NCBI GenBank assembly: GCA_030695565.1
Contig: JAUYRZ010000048.1
Span: 1-64,000, forward strand
Direction: 5' to 3'
Origin: Archangium sp.
GTDB lineage: Bacteria > Myxococcota > Myxococcia > Myxococcales > Myxococcaceae
Length of the DNA stretch: 64,000 bases
Positions 25,515-34,742 of the stretch are shown piece by piece. Below the pieces are notes generated by a model. It did no database searches, was not told the origin of the DNA, and saw only the letters and a program-made list of their open reading frames with translations. Position 1 is the first letter of the stretch. Each line of letters opens with the position of its first letter. Position numbers and translations under genes: made by a program.

Positions 25515-27113
25515 TCATTCTCCGAGCGCTTGATGTGCTTCCGCTGCGAAGTGACCGCGCGGATAGACCTCGAGATACTTCCGGTACTCGCTCATCGCCT
25601 GCCGCGGCCTCATCTGTGAATCGAAGCACCGCGCCCTGAGCACCCGCGCCTGCTCCGTGCGCGCGTTCCGCTCGGAGTCGGTGGCGATGTCTTCCAGGCC
25701 GAGCAAGAACCGATCGCACGTGCCCTTCTGAATCGAGTCCTCCGCGCGCTGCATGAAGATGCTCTCGAGATCCTTCGCGATCACCTTCGGCTGCTGAGCC
25801 GGCTCTTCGGTCAGCCGCGCCGCGGACGGTGCCTCAGGCGCAGCTGCCGCCGGAAGCGATTCCCACTCATCGACGCTCGGCTTGGGCGCTTCGGCCCACT
25901 CCGTCGGCTGCGTGACCGGAGGCGCCTCCACCACCGCCTCCCGCGGCGCAGGCACACCCCGAACGATTTCGCCGCCGCCCAAAGTCGGCCAGACCTCCGC
26001 GGGCCCCTCGACCGTCAGCACCGTCTTGCCGTCTTCAATCGGCGGCGCCGCCCTGGCGGGCTCTTCGGCCGTCAGCACCGGAGCGCTCACCTGCCGGGCG
26101 CGCGCTTCAGAAGGTGACAACCTCGGCAACGAACGCGGCGTGCCCTGCGCAGTGAGCATCGGAGGCGAAGACGGAGGACCGCCCACGGCCGCCACCACCG
26201 CGCGCTGCTCGACCGAGGTGGTCGCATCGGCCACCGCCGCGACCTCCGACAACTCGCGCTCATTCGCCGCGGTCAGCTTGAGCGTCTTCGAACGCTGCGT
26301 CTTCGAGTCGAAGCGGAGGCGCTGCCCCGGCTCGACGAACACCGACTCACCCGTGGGCAACTCGACGCGCACCCGGCCCTCGGTCACGGTCACTTCGACC
26401 TGCTCGGAGTCGTTCATCACGCCGAAGACCGTGCCGATGACGTTCACCGTCAAGCCGCCCGTGTGCACCACGAAACCCTTGCGGACCTGGTGTGAAGCGC
26501 GCACCGCCAACGAGCCGCGCTCCAGCGTCAACGCCACGTCGTCGGCCTCGGACCGGGTGAGCGCCAGCTGCGAAGCACCACCGACCCGCAGGTGGCTACC
26601 ATCGGGCAGGTGAACGTACGCCTTGCCGACCTTCGAAGTGCGCAACACATCGCCACCCCGCAGCTCGGTGCCATCGAGGATCTCACTCGACTCGCCATCG
26701 ATGCGCGTGAGGCCCTGAGCGCGATCCACCCGCGCCCACGACGAGACGGGAGACGGCTGTTCGACGGACGGCAGCGGCAACAGCGCCTCACGCGGCATCG
26801 AGAAGTACAGCACCGCCGCGGCAGCCATCGCCAGACCCGCGCCGAACACGCCCACGCGGAAATACAGCGGACGCCGGGCCTGCGCGTGCAGCCGCTTCTC
26901 CACCATCGCGCCGATGCGCTCATCCACCTTCGCCCAGGCCACGCGGGGCCGCGCATCACGCGCGAGTTCGAGCGCCTCCTTGGCGACCTGCACCGAGGCG
27001 AGCTGCTCGACGCACTCGGGGCAGTCTTCGAGGTGCGCCTCGACGAAGCGTTGATCACCCAGCTCGAGCTCTTGCGCGGCGTACGCCCACAGCTGCACTT
27101 CGTGGCGGATCAT
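25515..27113 (-). CDS. Anti-sigma factor with FecR domain and tetratricopeptide-like tail
   Basis: This 532-residue protein begins with a zinc-finger anti-sigma region (H27LEDCPEC34, the HxxxCxxC signature), followed by one membrane span (about 88-108). A FecR domain lies at about 125-265 (TRIDGESSEILDGTELRGGD, VTVTEGRVRVELPTGE). A long Pro/Ala-rich spacer (300-430) leads to a helical C-terminal repeat (DRFLLGLEDIATDSERNART, YRKYLEVYPRGHFAAEAHQA) that resembles a TPR. The ECF sigma factor gene overlaps it by four bases, so this is its cognate regulator. Stimuli sensed outside the membrane are unknown; FecR regions transmit outer-membrane signals in other bacteria. Confidence 0.85.
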   Translation of the reverse strand: MIRHEVQLWAYAAQELELGDQRFVEAHLEDCPECVEQLASVQVAKEALELARDARPRVAWAKVDERIGAMVEKRLHAQARRPLYFRVGVFGAGLAMAAAAVLYFSMPREALLPLPSVEQPSPVSSWARVDRAQGLTRIDGESSEILDGTELRGGDVLRTSKVGKAYVHLPDGSHLRVGGASQLALTRSEADDVALTLERGSLAVRASHQVRKGFVVHTGGLTVNVIGTVFGVMNDSEQVEVTVTEGRVRVELPTGESVFVEPGQRLRFDSKTQRSKTLKLTAANERELSEVAAVADATTSVEQRAVVAAVGGPPSSPPMLTAQGTPRSLPRLSPSEARARQVSAPVLTAEEPARAAPPIEDGKTVLTVEGPAEVWPTLGGGEIVRGVPAPREAVVEAPPVTQPTEWAEAPKPSVDEWESLPAAAAPEAPSAARLTEEPAQQPKVIAKDLESIFMQRAEDSIQKGTCDRFLLGLEDIATDSERNARTEQARVLRARCFDSQMRPRQAMSEYRKYLEVYPRGHFAAEAHQALGE

Positions 27114-27820
27114 GACGACACCTCCGCCCGGGTGAGATCTCGAAGGGCCTCTGTGAACTCCAGCCGCGCGTGATGGAGGCGCGAGCGCACCGTGTTGTAC
27201 GAGACGCCCACGGCCTGCGCGATCTCCTCAGGGCCCATGCCGCAGAGCTCGTGGTAGACGAAGACGATCCGCTTCTTGGCGGTGAGCTTCTCCAGCGCGC
27301 GGTGCACCAGGCGAGAAGCCTGCGCTGCCTGGGCCGCGCGCTCCGGGTCCTGCCCGAAGTCGATGCCGTCGGGCAGCTCAGCCGTGAGATCCTCTTTCCT
27401 GCGACGCCACCAACGCAGGTTCATCAGCGCCACGTTCGCGCACACCCGGTAGAGGAAAGTGCGGAACTGCGACTCGCCGCGAAAGCCGGGCACCGCCTTG
27501 AGCAAGCGCAGGTACGTCTCCTGGATCATGTCCTCCAGATCCGGCCGGTGACCGACGAGATGAAAGAGGGTGCGGGCCACGTCGTCGCGGGTGAGGCGAT
27601 ACAGCTCCTCGAACGCGAGCACGTCGTCCTTCTTGATGCGGTCGACGAGTCGCAGCAGGCGCGCTTCGGTCTGACCCGTCGGCGGCTGTGAAGGGACCAA
27701 CCGAGGGAGTGGCAGGGCATCAGCGGACAAAGCGGACCTCCGGTCAACGGCAGGCCGACGCGCTTCGGGGGCTCCCGATTCACCAGAAACCGGGGTTTTC
27801 CAGGCAGCGGGCAGCACCAT
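27110..27820 (-). CDS. ECF RNA polymerase sigma factor
   Basis: From the ATG at 27820 the protein has 236 residues; a GTG at 27856 adds twelve. Region 2 is about 65-140 (FEELYRLTRDDVARTLFHLV, LEDMIQETYLRLLKAV, FRTFLYRVCANVAL). Region 4 is about 175-230 (LTAKKRIVFVYHELCG, then the helix-turn-helix EEIAQAVGVSYNTVRSRLHH). An N-terminal extension of about 50 residues is rich in Pro and Arg. Its last codon overlaps the anti-sigma gene start, the usual arrangement for a sigma/anti-sigma pair, which generally controls its own promoter. Confidence 0.92.
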   Translation of the reverse strand: MVLPAAWKTPVSGESGAPEARRPAVDRRSALSADALPLPRLVPSQPPTGQTEARLLRLVDRIKKDDVLAFEELYRLTRDDVARTLFHLVGHRPDLEDMIQETYLRLLKAVPGFRGESQFRTFLYRVCANVALMNLRWWRRRKEDLTAELPDGIDFGQDPERAAQAAQASRLVHRALEKLTAKKRIVFVYHELCGMGPEEIAQAVGVSYNTVRSRLHHARLEFTEALRDLTRAEVSS

Positions 27821-27969
27821 GTCTTCTTTGTTGCCGCTCGGGCTCCGGGTGATCACCGCTCCGGGTTCGCGAATCGCGACCCGGGTGAATGATCAATTCT
27901 TCAATGCGCGGCATCGAACGGGTCAGTGACGCGGCGAAGGAAGCCGCCACAACCCGAGGAAAACCCCGC

Positions 27970-28854
27970 ATGAACCTTTCATCGCTGAGAGTCCTGACCT
28001 TGCTTGCCGTGCCGCTGCTGGGCGTGAGTGGCTGCACCATCATCAACACCGACGGCAGGTTCGGCCCTGGCTCGGCCTGCACCGCGGACGATGACTGTGC
28101 CGAGAGCTGTGCCTGTACCAACTTCGTCTGTGAACCCCGACACACCACGTGCTCGGCGAACTCGGACTGTGGCAGCGGGCAGTTCTGTCTCTCCGGCACC
28201 TGCCGCGCCGTTCCCCCGGGCTCGCACACGTGCACCTCGTCGCAGCAGTGCGGCATGGACACCTGCATCAACGGCTACTGCGTGCGCCCCTGTGACCGCA
28301 GCGTCGACTGCAGCACGGGCCAGACCTGCCAGGCCGGCTTCTGCGGCGGCGTGACGATCTCTGACGGCGGCACGGGTGGTGGCTCAGGTACGGGTGGCGG
28401 TTCGGCGACCGGCGGCGGCACCGGTACGGGCGGCGGTTCGGCGACGGGCGGCGGCACGGCGACGGGCGGCGGTACGGGCGGCGGCACCAACACCGACGGC
28501 GGCGTTCCGACGAGCTGCACCTACAACGCAGACTGCGGCCTCGGCGGCTGGTGCGTGAACAACAGCTGCTTGTTCGGATGCACGGCTGACACCGACTGCA
28601 CCACGGGTAACTCCTGCCAGGGTGGCCTGTGCCGTCCTCGCCCGGCGGGCACGTGCTCGAACTCCACGCACTGCGCCTCGGCTCAGGATTGCGTCGATGG
28701 CGCCTGCCGCGATCGCTGCGCTTCGGCCGCGACCTGCGCGACCGATCTGGTCTGCCGCATCGGCTACTGCCTGCCCCCCACGCAGGTGGTGTGCACCACC
28801 AACTGCGACTGCTCCGCGGGCCTGCGTTGTCTCCAGGGCAGCTGCGCGCCGTAA
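27970..28854 (+). CDS. Cys-rich lipoprotein with Gly-Thr-rich linker
   Basis: The ATG at 27970 gives 294 residues with a lipoprotein signal (MNLSSLRVLTLLAVPLLGVS then GC). Cys modules of the type CTADDDCAESCACTNFVC and CSANSDCGSGQFCLSGTC recur before and after a low-complexity linker of GGG-S/T repeats (about residues 136-180). Each module has spaced D-x-D-C and G-x-C pairs that suggest several disulfides. Related modules occur in the lipoproteins at 8505 and 37838. Role unknown; such proteins are numerous on myxobacterial surfaces. An earlier in-frame start at 27889 precedes the signal peptide. Confidence 0.8.
   Translation: MNLSSLRVLTLLAVPLLGVSGCTIINTDGRFGPGSACTADDDCAESCACTNFVCEPRHTTCSANSDCGSGQFCLSGTCRAVPPGSHTCTSSQQCGMDTCINGYCVRPCDRSVDCSTGQTCQAGFCGGVTISDGGTGGGSGTGGGSATGGGTGTGGGSATGGGTATGGGTGGGTNTDGGVPTSCTYNADCGLGGWCVNNSCLFGCTADTDCTTGNSCQGGLCRPRPAGTCSNSTHCASAQDCVDGACRDRCASAATCATDLVCRIGYCLPPTQVVCTTNCDCSAGLRCLQGSCAP
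28372..28503 (+). repeat. Coding Gly/Ser/Thr repeat (GGCGGTnCGGCnACG units)
   Basis: Tandem imperfect units encode GTGGGSATGGG-type linkers inside the Cys-rich lipoprotein gene. Copy number may vary between strains through slippage. Confidence 0.75.
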
Positions 28855-28911
28855 CGAGCAGCTGACTTCGAAGTGAGGGGGTGGGGAGGCCTGGCGCCTC
28901 CCTGCCCTTTT

Positions 28912-30303
28912 CTACTTCTGGAGCGCCTTCGCGAGCTCGGCGTAGAGGTGAATCGCGCTCTTGATCGACTTCTCCCAGTCACCCAGGTGCAGGCTCTCGT
29001 TCTCGGAGTGCGCGTTGGTGTACGGATCTTCGACGCCGATGAGCAACGCCGGCACGCCGCCGAGCTCCTTGCTGAAGGGCTCGACGAAGGGAATCGAACC
29101 ACCGCAGCCGATGGCCACTGACTTCACGCCGTAACCCTTTTCCAGTGCGCGGAACGCGGCCTGGAACGCCGGGCCCGACGGATCGGTGTACCACCAGCCC
29201 GCGGCCGACTCGGCCTTCACCACGCACTCGAGGCCCCAGGGCGTCGCAGCCTTGATCGCCTCGATGAGCTTCTGCTGCACCTCGAGCGGCTCGAGGTTGG
29301 GCACCAGGCGAATGCCGACGCGAGCCCACGCCGACTCGCACACGATGTTGCGCGCGTCTTTGCGCGAGCTGGCCTGGATGGCGTTGACGGTGAGCGAAGG
29401 CTGGCGCCAGTTCGTCTCCCACGGGTGGCGATCACCGCCCATCAACTGCACGCCGGGGAGCAGCCCTGCCTGCCGGCGGAACGTCTCCAGGTTGCCCGGC
29501 AACGCGGCGATGGAGGCCTTCTCGGCCTCGTTCAGCGGCTTCACGCGCTCGAGGATGCCGGGGATGGCGATGGTGCCGTCGGCGTGGGTGAGCGAGGCGA
29601 GCATCTTGGAGAGCGCCATCACCGGATCAGGCACCGGCCCGCCCCACATGCCCGAGTGCAGCGACTGCTTGAGCGCGCGCACTTCGACGTCGACGGTGAC
29701 GAGGCCCCGCAGCGCGGTGGTGATCGAAGGCAGGCCCGTCTCGAAGTTGCTGGTGTCGGTGAGCACGATGCAGTCGGCCTGCAGCAGCTTGCGGTGCGCC
29801 TGGAGGAACTGAGTGAGGTGCTCGGAGCCGATCTCTTCTTCGCCCTCGATGATCACCTTCACGTTGAGCGGCAGCGGATCGCCCGACTGCAACCACGCGT
29901 CGACGGCGCTGGTGTGCACCACGATGCCGGCTTTGTCGTCGGCCGAACCACGCGCGTACATGCGGCCGTCACGCTCGGTGGGCTCGAAAGGCGGCGACTT
30001 CCACGCGCTGGCGTCGCCCGCGGGCTGCACGTCGTGGTGCGCGTACATGAGGATGGTGGGCTTGCCCGGGGCGTTGAGGATCTCGCCGTAGACGTAGGGG
30101 TGCGCGCCTTCGATCTCGAGCAACTGCACGTTCTGAAAACCGCGCTTCTTGAGCAGCACCGCGGTGGCGTCGGCGCTCTGGCGCACGAGCTTGGGGTCGA
30201 AGCCGTCGAACGACACCGAGGGGATGCGCACCAGGGTCTTGAGATCTTCGAGGTACTCGGTCTTCTTCGCGGCGAAATGGGCGAGGGCGGAGTCGATGGA
30301 CAT
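28912..30303 (-). CDS. M20 family metallopeptidase (dipeptidase-like)
   Basis: The protein has 463 residues with the M20/M28 pattern. AHHDVQPAG gives the first metal ligand (H88 region), SADDKAG the bridging Asp, [10 protein letters not shown] the catalytic and metal Glu pair, and [10 protein letters not shown] the last His. A dimerisation or lid domain lies at about 200-360. Closest layout is the CNDP-type dipeptidases that act on small peptides. It starts 77 bases from the divergent zinc-ribbon membrane gene, with a palindromic repeat between. Confidence 0.93.
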   Translation of the reverse strand: MSIDSALAHFAAKKTEYLEDLKTLVRIPSVSFDGFDPKLVRQSADATAVLLKKRGFQNVQLLEIEGAHPYVYGEILNAPGKPTILMYAHHDVQPAGDASAWKSPPFEPTERDGRMYARGSADDKAGIVVHTSAVDAWLQSGDPLPLNVKVIIEGEEEIGSEHLTQFLQAHRKLLQADCIVLTDTSNFETGLPSITTALRGLVTVDVEVRALKQSLHSGMWGGPVPDPVMALSKMLASLTHADGTIAIPGILERVKPLNEAEKASIAALPGNLETFRRQAGLLPGVQLMGGDRHPWETNWRQPSLTVNAIQASSRKDARNIVCESAWARVGIRLVPNLEPLEVQQKLIEAIKAATPWGLECVVKAESAAGWWYTDPSGPAFQAAFRALEKGYGVKSVAIGCGGSIPFVEPFSKELGGVPALLIGVEDPYTNAHSENESLHLGDWEKSIKSAIHLYAELAKALQK

Positions 30304-30332
30304 GCGCCGCTCATATCAGGGTTAAAGTGTCG

Positions 30333-30370
30333 CCCTCTCCCTTCGGGAGAGTGTCGGAGAGGGGCGAGGG
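30333..30370. repeat. CTCTCCC/GGGAGAGG palindromic element, copy 3
   Basis: CCCTCTCCCTTCGGGAGAGT followed by GTCGGAGAGGGGCGAGGG. It lies between two divergent starts, so it is not acting as a simple terminator here. Confidence 0.7.
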
Positions 30371-30379
30371 GAAAACGCC

Positions 30380-31054
30380 ATGAGATGCGAGAACTGCGGA
30401 GCGGCGGCGTTCGAAGGGGATCTCGCCTGCGGAGACTGTGGCCGAGAACTCGCCCAGGAGCGCAGAGCGGAGCCCGTGACCGTCGCGCCTGCCCTGGTCA
30501 TCGAGGCCCCGCCTGAACCTGAACCTTCTGCGCCGATTCCGGCAGATGCGCCTCGCTGCCCGCTGCACTTCGACGCACCTGGCATTGCAACCTGTGCGCG
30601 GTGCGGAAGGTATTGCTGCAACGCGTGTTTGCCCGAAACGAAGCGCCGACCGAACTGCCCCGACTGCCACGAGCGGATCAGAGCCGAGACACTGCCACTT
30701 CAGATCAAGGCACTCCGGCGCGAGCTGACGGTCTCGTTCTACTTCGCCGCGCTGGCAATCCTCTTCTTCGGGACCGGCGTGCCCATGATGGTGGGCAACA
30801 TCCACGCAGGATGGGGAATCTGCTTTGTGGTGCCGCAGCTGATCGTGGCGATCGTGTTCACGGCCTGGCCCCGTACGGCTGTGGCGATCGGAGCCATCGG
30901 GTACGAGTTCTTCGGTGCGGTGGCTGCGTTTGCGGTGCTGCCGACCTGGATCGGAGGCGTGTTCCTGATGTTCCCGCTCATGACCGTGTTCCGGCTCATG
31001 AAGTGGCTGTCGCTGATGGAAGACGCGACAGCTCTTGCGGCCGCACCGAATTAG
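30380..31054 (+). CDS. Membrane protein with N-terminal zinc ribbon and B-box-type zinc finger
   Basis: This 224-residue protein opens with MRCENCGAAAFEGDLACGDC, a zinc ribbon. After a Pro/Glu-rich spacer comes PRCPLHFDAPGIATCARCGR then YCCNACLP and NCPDCHE, a B-box-like finger. Three or four membrane spans fill about residues 118-210. Its function is unknown. Similar proteins with a zinc-knuckle head and a polytopic tail are common in myxobacteria. Its stop codon TAG shares bases with the TAA of the converging methyltransferase gene. Confidence 0.75.
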   Translation: MRCENCGAAAFEGDLACGDCGRELAQERRAEPVTVAPALVIEAPPEPEPSAPIPADAPRCPLHFDAPGIATCARCGRYCCNACLPETKRRPNCPDCHERIRAETLPLQIKALRRELTVSFYFAALAILFFGTGVPMMVGNIHAGWGICFVVPQLIVAIVFTAWPRTAVAIGAIGYEFFGAVAAFAVLPTWIGGVFLMFPLMTVFRLMKWLSLMEDATALAAAPN

Positions 31055-32055
31055 ATCTGTCCGAGGACGACCTGACAGCCGATGCCGCCGTTGGTCACGT
31101 GGTGCCGCTCTTCGATCTTCAAGCCCAGGTGCTCTTCCCCGCCTTCGAGCAGAAAACCGAAGTACCAACCGGGGCACGCCGCGCGCAGTGACTTGCCGAG
31201 CGCCCGATACAGCTGACCGAGCTCGTCGCGTTCACCCACTCGTTTCCCGTACGGAAGATTGCCGATCACCAGCCCCGCTTTCTCGCGGGCCACCAGCTTC
31301 GTCGCGTCGATGCGTTCGAGCTTGAGCGACTCGAGCACGCCAGCTCGTTTCGCGTTTCGCCGCGCCGTACCAAGCGCACCCGAGTTGAGATCGCTGCCAG
31401 TGATGAGCGGCTTCTTGCCGGAGCGTTCACGAGGGAGCGCACGCCAGCTCTTCTCGTCGTGCGAAGGGAACTGCTCGAATGCGAACTTGCGGTTGCGGCC
31501 AGGTGCGAGGCCCAGCGCGATCTCGGCGGCTTCGATGATCAACGTCCCTGAGCCGCACATCACGTCCCAGAGCGGTTCGTCGGGGTTCCACTTGGCCAGG
31601 CGCAGCACGCCGGCGGCGAGGGTCTCCCTCATCGGCGCTCGCCCGACTTCCTGCCGGTAGCCGCGAAAGTGGAGCAGCTCGCCCGACGTATCCAGGCTCA
31701 CCTGACAGCCGTTCTTCGTTCCGCGGAGGAGAAGCTTCACCGCTCCCGGCGTCGAGGGCAGCACCCCGCCCCACTTGCCCGGATCGATCCCGAAGGCGTC
31801 GACTTCGAAGGCTTCTCCGTAGTCGCGCAGCTTCAGCTTTCGCAGCGAGTCGGGCGTCGGGACTTCGGCGACCCGGAGCAGCACCCGGCTGGCGACGCGG
31901 CTCCAGAGGTTGACGGTTCGGTAGCTGCCTTGCGGACCGGAGATGGTGACTCCGCCGCTCGTGGGTTCCCCTTCGAAACCGAGCTCGGCCAGTTCTTCTG
32001 CGAGGACTCCTTCGAGCCCGGGCGTCGTGCCTACGAAGACTGTCTCTTGTTGCAC
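31051..32055 (-). CDS. THUMP-domain SAM-dependent RNA methyltransferase
   Basis: This 334-residue protein has an N-terminal ferredoxin-like and THUMP region (FVGTTPGLEGVLAEELAEL, residues 1-140). A Rossmann methyltransferase domain follows with DVMCGSGTLIIEAA (SAM-binding) and the catalytic NLPYGKR (N-P-P-Y type). RlmL/TrmN-like enzymes of this layout methylate guanosine N2 in 23S rRNA or tRNA. The target here is not certain, so no symbol is given. The upstream 77 bases hold an inverted repeat element. Confidence 0.9.
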   Translation of the reverse strand: MQQETVFVGTTPGLEGVLAEELAELGFEGEPTSGGVTISGPQGSYRTVNLWSRVASRVLLRVAEVPTPDSLRKLKLRDYGEAFEVDAFGIDPGKWGGVLPSTPGAVKLLLRGTKNGCQVSLDTSGELLHFRGYRQEVGRAPMRETLAAGVLRLAKWNPDEPLWDVMCGSGTLIIEAAEIALGLAPGRNRKFAFEQFPSHDEKSWRALPRERSGKKPLITGSDLNSGALGTARRNAKRAGVLESLKLERIDATKLVAREKAGLVIGNLPYGKRVGERDELGQLYRALGKSLRAACPGWYFGFLLEGGEEHLGLKIEERHHVTNGGIGCQVVLGQI

Positions 32056-32056
32056 G

Positions 32057-32092
32057 GCCCTCTCCCCGACCCTCTCCCCCTCGGGGAGAGGG
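32057..32092. repeat. CTCTCCC/GGGAGAGG palindromic element, copy 4 (inverted)
   Basis: GGCCCTCTCCCCGACCCTCT then CCCCCTCGGGGAGAGGG, in the reverse orientation relative to copies 1-3. It sits between two leftward genes. Confidence 0.65.
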
Positions 32093-32132
32093 AGACAGGG
32101 TCCTTCGTTTTCGTATTGGTCTGACGTGGCGG

Positions 32133-32969
32133 CTACGCGATGCCCAGCGTGCGTACCAGCTTCGGGCGCACACCGGTCGACGCCAGCAACGCCTCGAGCC
32201 GCTTCTTCGCGATCCCGTTCTCGTGCTGCACGCGCCGCCCGATGATCAGCTCATTCTTGAGCGAGTGCTCCCAGCCGGCGAGCTCGGTCACCGTGACCTG
32301 ATACCCGCTCGCTTCCAGCACCAGCGCCCGGATCACGTTGGTCAAATGCGAGCCGAACTCCCGCCGATGCCACGGGTGCGAGAACAACGACTGCATCGCC
32401 GAGTCGACCTTCGGGCGCGCGTCCTTCAGCTGCTGCGCCACCTCCGCCTGGCAACAGGGCACCACCGCCACGTGATCCGCCTTGCGCGAGATCGCCACCG
32501 CCAACGCGTCGTCGGTCGCCGTGTCACACGCGTGCAGCGCGGTCAGCACGTTGATCCGCTCGGGGTACGCCGCCGCCTCGATGTTCGAGGTCGCGAACTT
32601 CATGCGCCCGTAGTTCAGCTCGGCCGCGCGCTGCTTCGCCTTCTCGGTCAGCTCGTCACGCGACTCCACCGACAACAGCTCGCCGCGCTCCTTCAAGAAG
32701 AGCTCGTAGAGAATGAAGCCCAGGTACGAATTGCCGCTCCCCACGTCGACCACGGTGGCCTGGGGGAACCGCTCGAGCACGTCATCCAGCGCAGGCTGCA
32801 GCAGCCCCACCAGGTGATTGACCTGCTTCAGCTTTCGACGCGCGTCGGCGTTGAGCTGCCCGTCACGCGTGACGAGGTGCAACGTCTTGAGCAACTCGAC
32901 TGACTGATTGGGGAGGAGCTCCCGCCGCACCTGCTTGGCGGGGACCGACTCTCTGGCCTTCGGGTTCAC
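32133..32969 (-). CDS. Methyltransferase (Methyltransf_32-like)
   Basis: The GTG at 32969 (VNPKARES) gives 278 residues. It lies two bases after the stop of the Nfu gene; the longer frame upstream only shadows that gene. The SAM region is VVDVGSGNSYLGFILYELF (about residues 70-90), with LTALHACDTATDDALA and VPCCQAEV. The CC motif is shared with METTL25/Methyltransf_32-type proteins whose substrates are small molecules or nucleic acids; the target is unknown. Coupling to Nfu suggests co-expression. Confidence 0.82.
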   Translation of the reverse strand: MNPKARESVPAKQVRRELLPNQSVELLKTLHLVTRDGQLNADARRKLKQVNHLVGLLQPALDDVLERFPQATVVDVGSGNSYLGFILYELFLKERGELLSVESRDELTEKAKQRAAELNYGRMKFATSNIEAAAYPERINVLTALHACDTATDDALAVAISRKADHVAVVPCCQAEVAQQLKDARPKVDSAMQSLFSHPWHRREFGSHLTNVIRALVLEASGYQVTVTELAGWEHSLKNELIIGRRVQHENGIAKKRLEALLASTGVRPKLVRTLGIA

Positions 32970-32971
32970 GA

Positions 32972-33544
32972 TTAGACCGCGACGACCTCGAGGATTTCCG
33001 GGATCGCTTCCTTGATCCGGGTCTCGATACCCATGCGCAGGGTGGCGGTGGAAGACGGGCAGCCGGCGCAGCTTCCCTGCATGTGCAGGTAGACGATGCC
33101 GTTCTCCACGCGGTCCAGGGTGATGTCGCCGCCGTCCATCGCGACCGCGGGGCGGATCTCGGTGTCGAGGATCTCCCGAATGCGCTGCTCGATCGCGCCG
33201 CCGCTGCCCAGCGTCACCGCGGCCGCCGCGGTCCACGCCTCGAGCACGTCGGGCTTCACCACCGCTTCGCCGTCGGTCAGGTGCTTGTCGAGCGCGAGCA
33301 TCACGCCGTCGTTGAGCTCATCCCACTCGCCTTCGTCACCCTTGGTGACCGTGACGAAGTTGGTGCCCAGCATCACGGCCATCACGCCCTTGATGTCGAA
33401 CAGCCGGCTCGCGAGGGGTGACTTCTCGTCAGCGAGGCCCTTGTTCACGAAGTTCATCGCGCCACGAGGCAGCAGCGCCGTGTCGACCACGTACTTGAGG
33501 GTGCTGGGGTTCGGGGTCCACTCGAGCTGGATGTTGACTGACAT
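32972..33544 (-). CDS. Nfu-type iron-sulfur cluster carrier
   Basis: This 190-residue protein has an N-terminal Nfu_N domain (MSVNIQLEWTPNPSTLKYVV, about 1-95) and a C-terminal NifU-like domain with RPAVAMDGGDITL and the cluster-binding GSCAGCPSSTATLRMGIE (CxxC). Nfu proteins receive [4Fe-4S] clusters and hand them to client enzymes. The downstream methyltransferase starts two bases after its stop. A dimeric scaffold with one cluster per dimer is expected. Confidence 0.93.
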   Translation of the reverse strand: MSVNIQLEWTPNPSTLKYVVDTALLPRGAMNFVNKGLADEKSPLASRLFDIKGVMAVMLGTNFVTVTKGDEGEWDELNDGVMLALDKHLTDGEAVVKPDVLEAWTAAAAVTLGSGGAIEQRIREILDTEIRPAVAMDGGDITLDRVENGIVYLHMQGSCAGCPSSTATLRMGIETRIKEAIPEILEVVAV

Positions 33545-33593
33545 GCCCCTGAATTAAGGAGTTACCGGCTCGAAAGCAAGCCAGCCGCCCGGG

Positions 33594-34697
33594 TTAGCCC
33601 AGCCGCTCGGATTCCGAGGTCATGTCGACGATGTCCAACTCGAGCTCGATCGACAACGTGCTCTCCACTTCCAGCTCGGTGGAGATGACGTCGAGGTCTT
33701 GTTCCGAGGGGGCGGCGGGCAGCATCTGCTCGACCGGCTTGCTCACCTTGGCGATGCCCGAAGGGCGCCCGGGGAGCGGCAACATCATGTTCGCCTCGCG
33801 CACGTGCTGAACGAGCTGCCGCGCGATCAGGTCGACGATCTGAAACGCAAAGCGGTGACCGGCCGAGAACAGCTGGTCGAAGTCCCGATCGCTCATCTTC
33901 AGCAACGTCGCAGGCCCCGTCGCCACGCAGCTCGCCGAACGCACACCGGCGTCGATGCAGGCCACCACGCCGAACATCGTGCCCGCGGGCAGGTTGGCCA
34001 GGGTCTTCCCATTGCGGCCGACGGAGACCTCACCTGCCACGATGAAGTACGCCCCGTCGGTCTTCTCGCCCTCGGCGAAGATGGGCGACATCTCCGTCAG
34101 TTCGATCACCTCGAGCTTGGAAGCGAGCGCCAGCTTCACCACCGCGGGTAACGACTTGAAGGCCGGGTAGCGGTCGACCATCTCTTTCGTGGGGCGCGGG
34201 CCGGGCGGGAGCGACGGCGTCTCGATGGGCGAGTTGCCCGAAGGCACGATCCGCTCATTGGTGTGACGCAGCCGCGCGCAGAGATCGACCGCGATCTTCC
34301 GGAGCACCTTGAAGGCGGCCGGCACGAACGCGCCACGCATCGCCTGAAATTCGTTCGCGTCGATCTGATGCGCGGGGCCCGACTGGGTGACGATCGCCGT
34401 GCCCGAGCGCGGGCCGTCGTCGACCAGGGCCATCTCACCGACCACGTCACTCTTGCGCGCGTAGGCGACCACCACGGGCCGGTTCTGCCCTGAGGTGGTG
34501 GCCACCGAGACCTCCGCGCCTTCGCCGAGCACCCACATCGCCTTGCCGGGATCACCTTCGCCGAAGAGCACCTCGCCTGCGTGCAGCTCGACGGGGCGGA
34601 AGAGGCGCAGCACGTCGTTGAGATCGGCGTCACCGACCAACGAGAACAGCGGAATGCTCCGGATGAACTGGGCCAACGCGGGATTCGCTGAACTCAT
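33594..34697 (-). CDS. Double cyclic-nucleotide-binding domain protein
   Basis: The ATG at 34697 gives 367 residues; a frame extending to 35135 lies opposite the next gene and is unlikely. There are two cNMP-binding domains, about 10-130 (FGEGDPGKAMWVLGEGAEVS, VGEMALVDDGPRSGT) and about 180-300 (FAEGEKTDGAYFIVAGEVSV, FGVVACIDAGVRSAS). The first has the canonical phosphate-binding GEMALVDDGPRSG; the second is degenerate. No output domain is present; an acidic C-terminal tail follows. A cytoplasmic sensor or scaffold role is likely. It diverges from the barrel gene at 34743. Confidence 0.85.
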   Translation of the reverse strand: MSSANPALAQFIRSIPLFSLVGDADLNDVLRLFRPVELHAGEVLFGEGDPGKAMWVLGEGAEVSVATTSGQNRPVVVAYARKSDVVGEMALVDDGPRSGTAIVTQSGPAHQIDANEFQAMRGAFVPAAFKVLRKIAVDLCARLRHTNERIVPSGNSPIETPSLPPGPRPTKEMVDRYPAFKSLPAVVKLALASKLEVIELTEMSPIFAEGEKTDGAYFIVAGEVSVGRNGKTLANLPAGTMFGVVACIDAGVRSASCVATGPATLLKMSDRDFDQLFSAGHRFAFQIVDLIARQLVQHVREANMMLPLPGRPSGIAKVSKPVEQMLPAAPSEQDLDVISTELEVESTLSIELELDIVDMTSESERLG

Positions 34698-34742
34698 CGA
34701 GAGCTTTCCTAGCACGGCTCCCCGGCTACACTGAGGAACCCC

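Noticed and set aside
27889-27969. Upstream start for the Cys-rich lipoprotein
   Set aside because: It would place 27 residues before the lipoprotein signal peptide; the ATG at 27970 fits the signal.
28372-28503. Gly-rich repeat as a CRISPR-like or satellite array
   Set aside because: Units are imperfect, short, in frame and inside a lipoprotein gene; there are no spacers.
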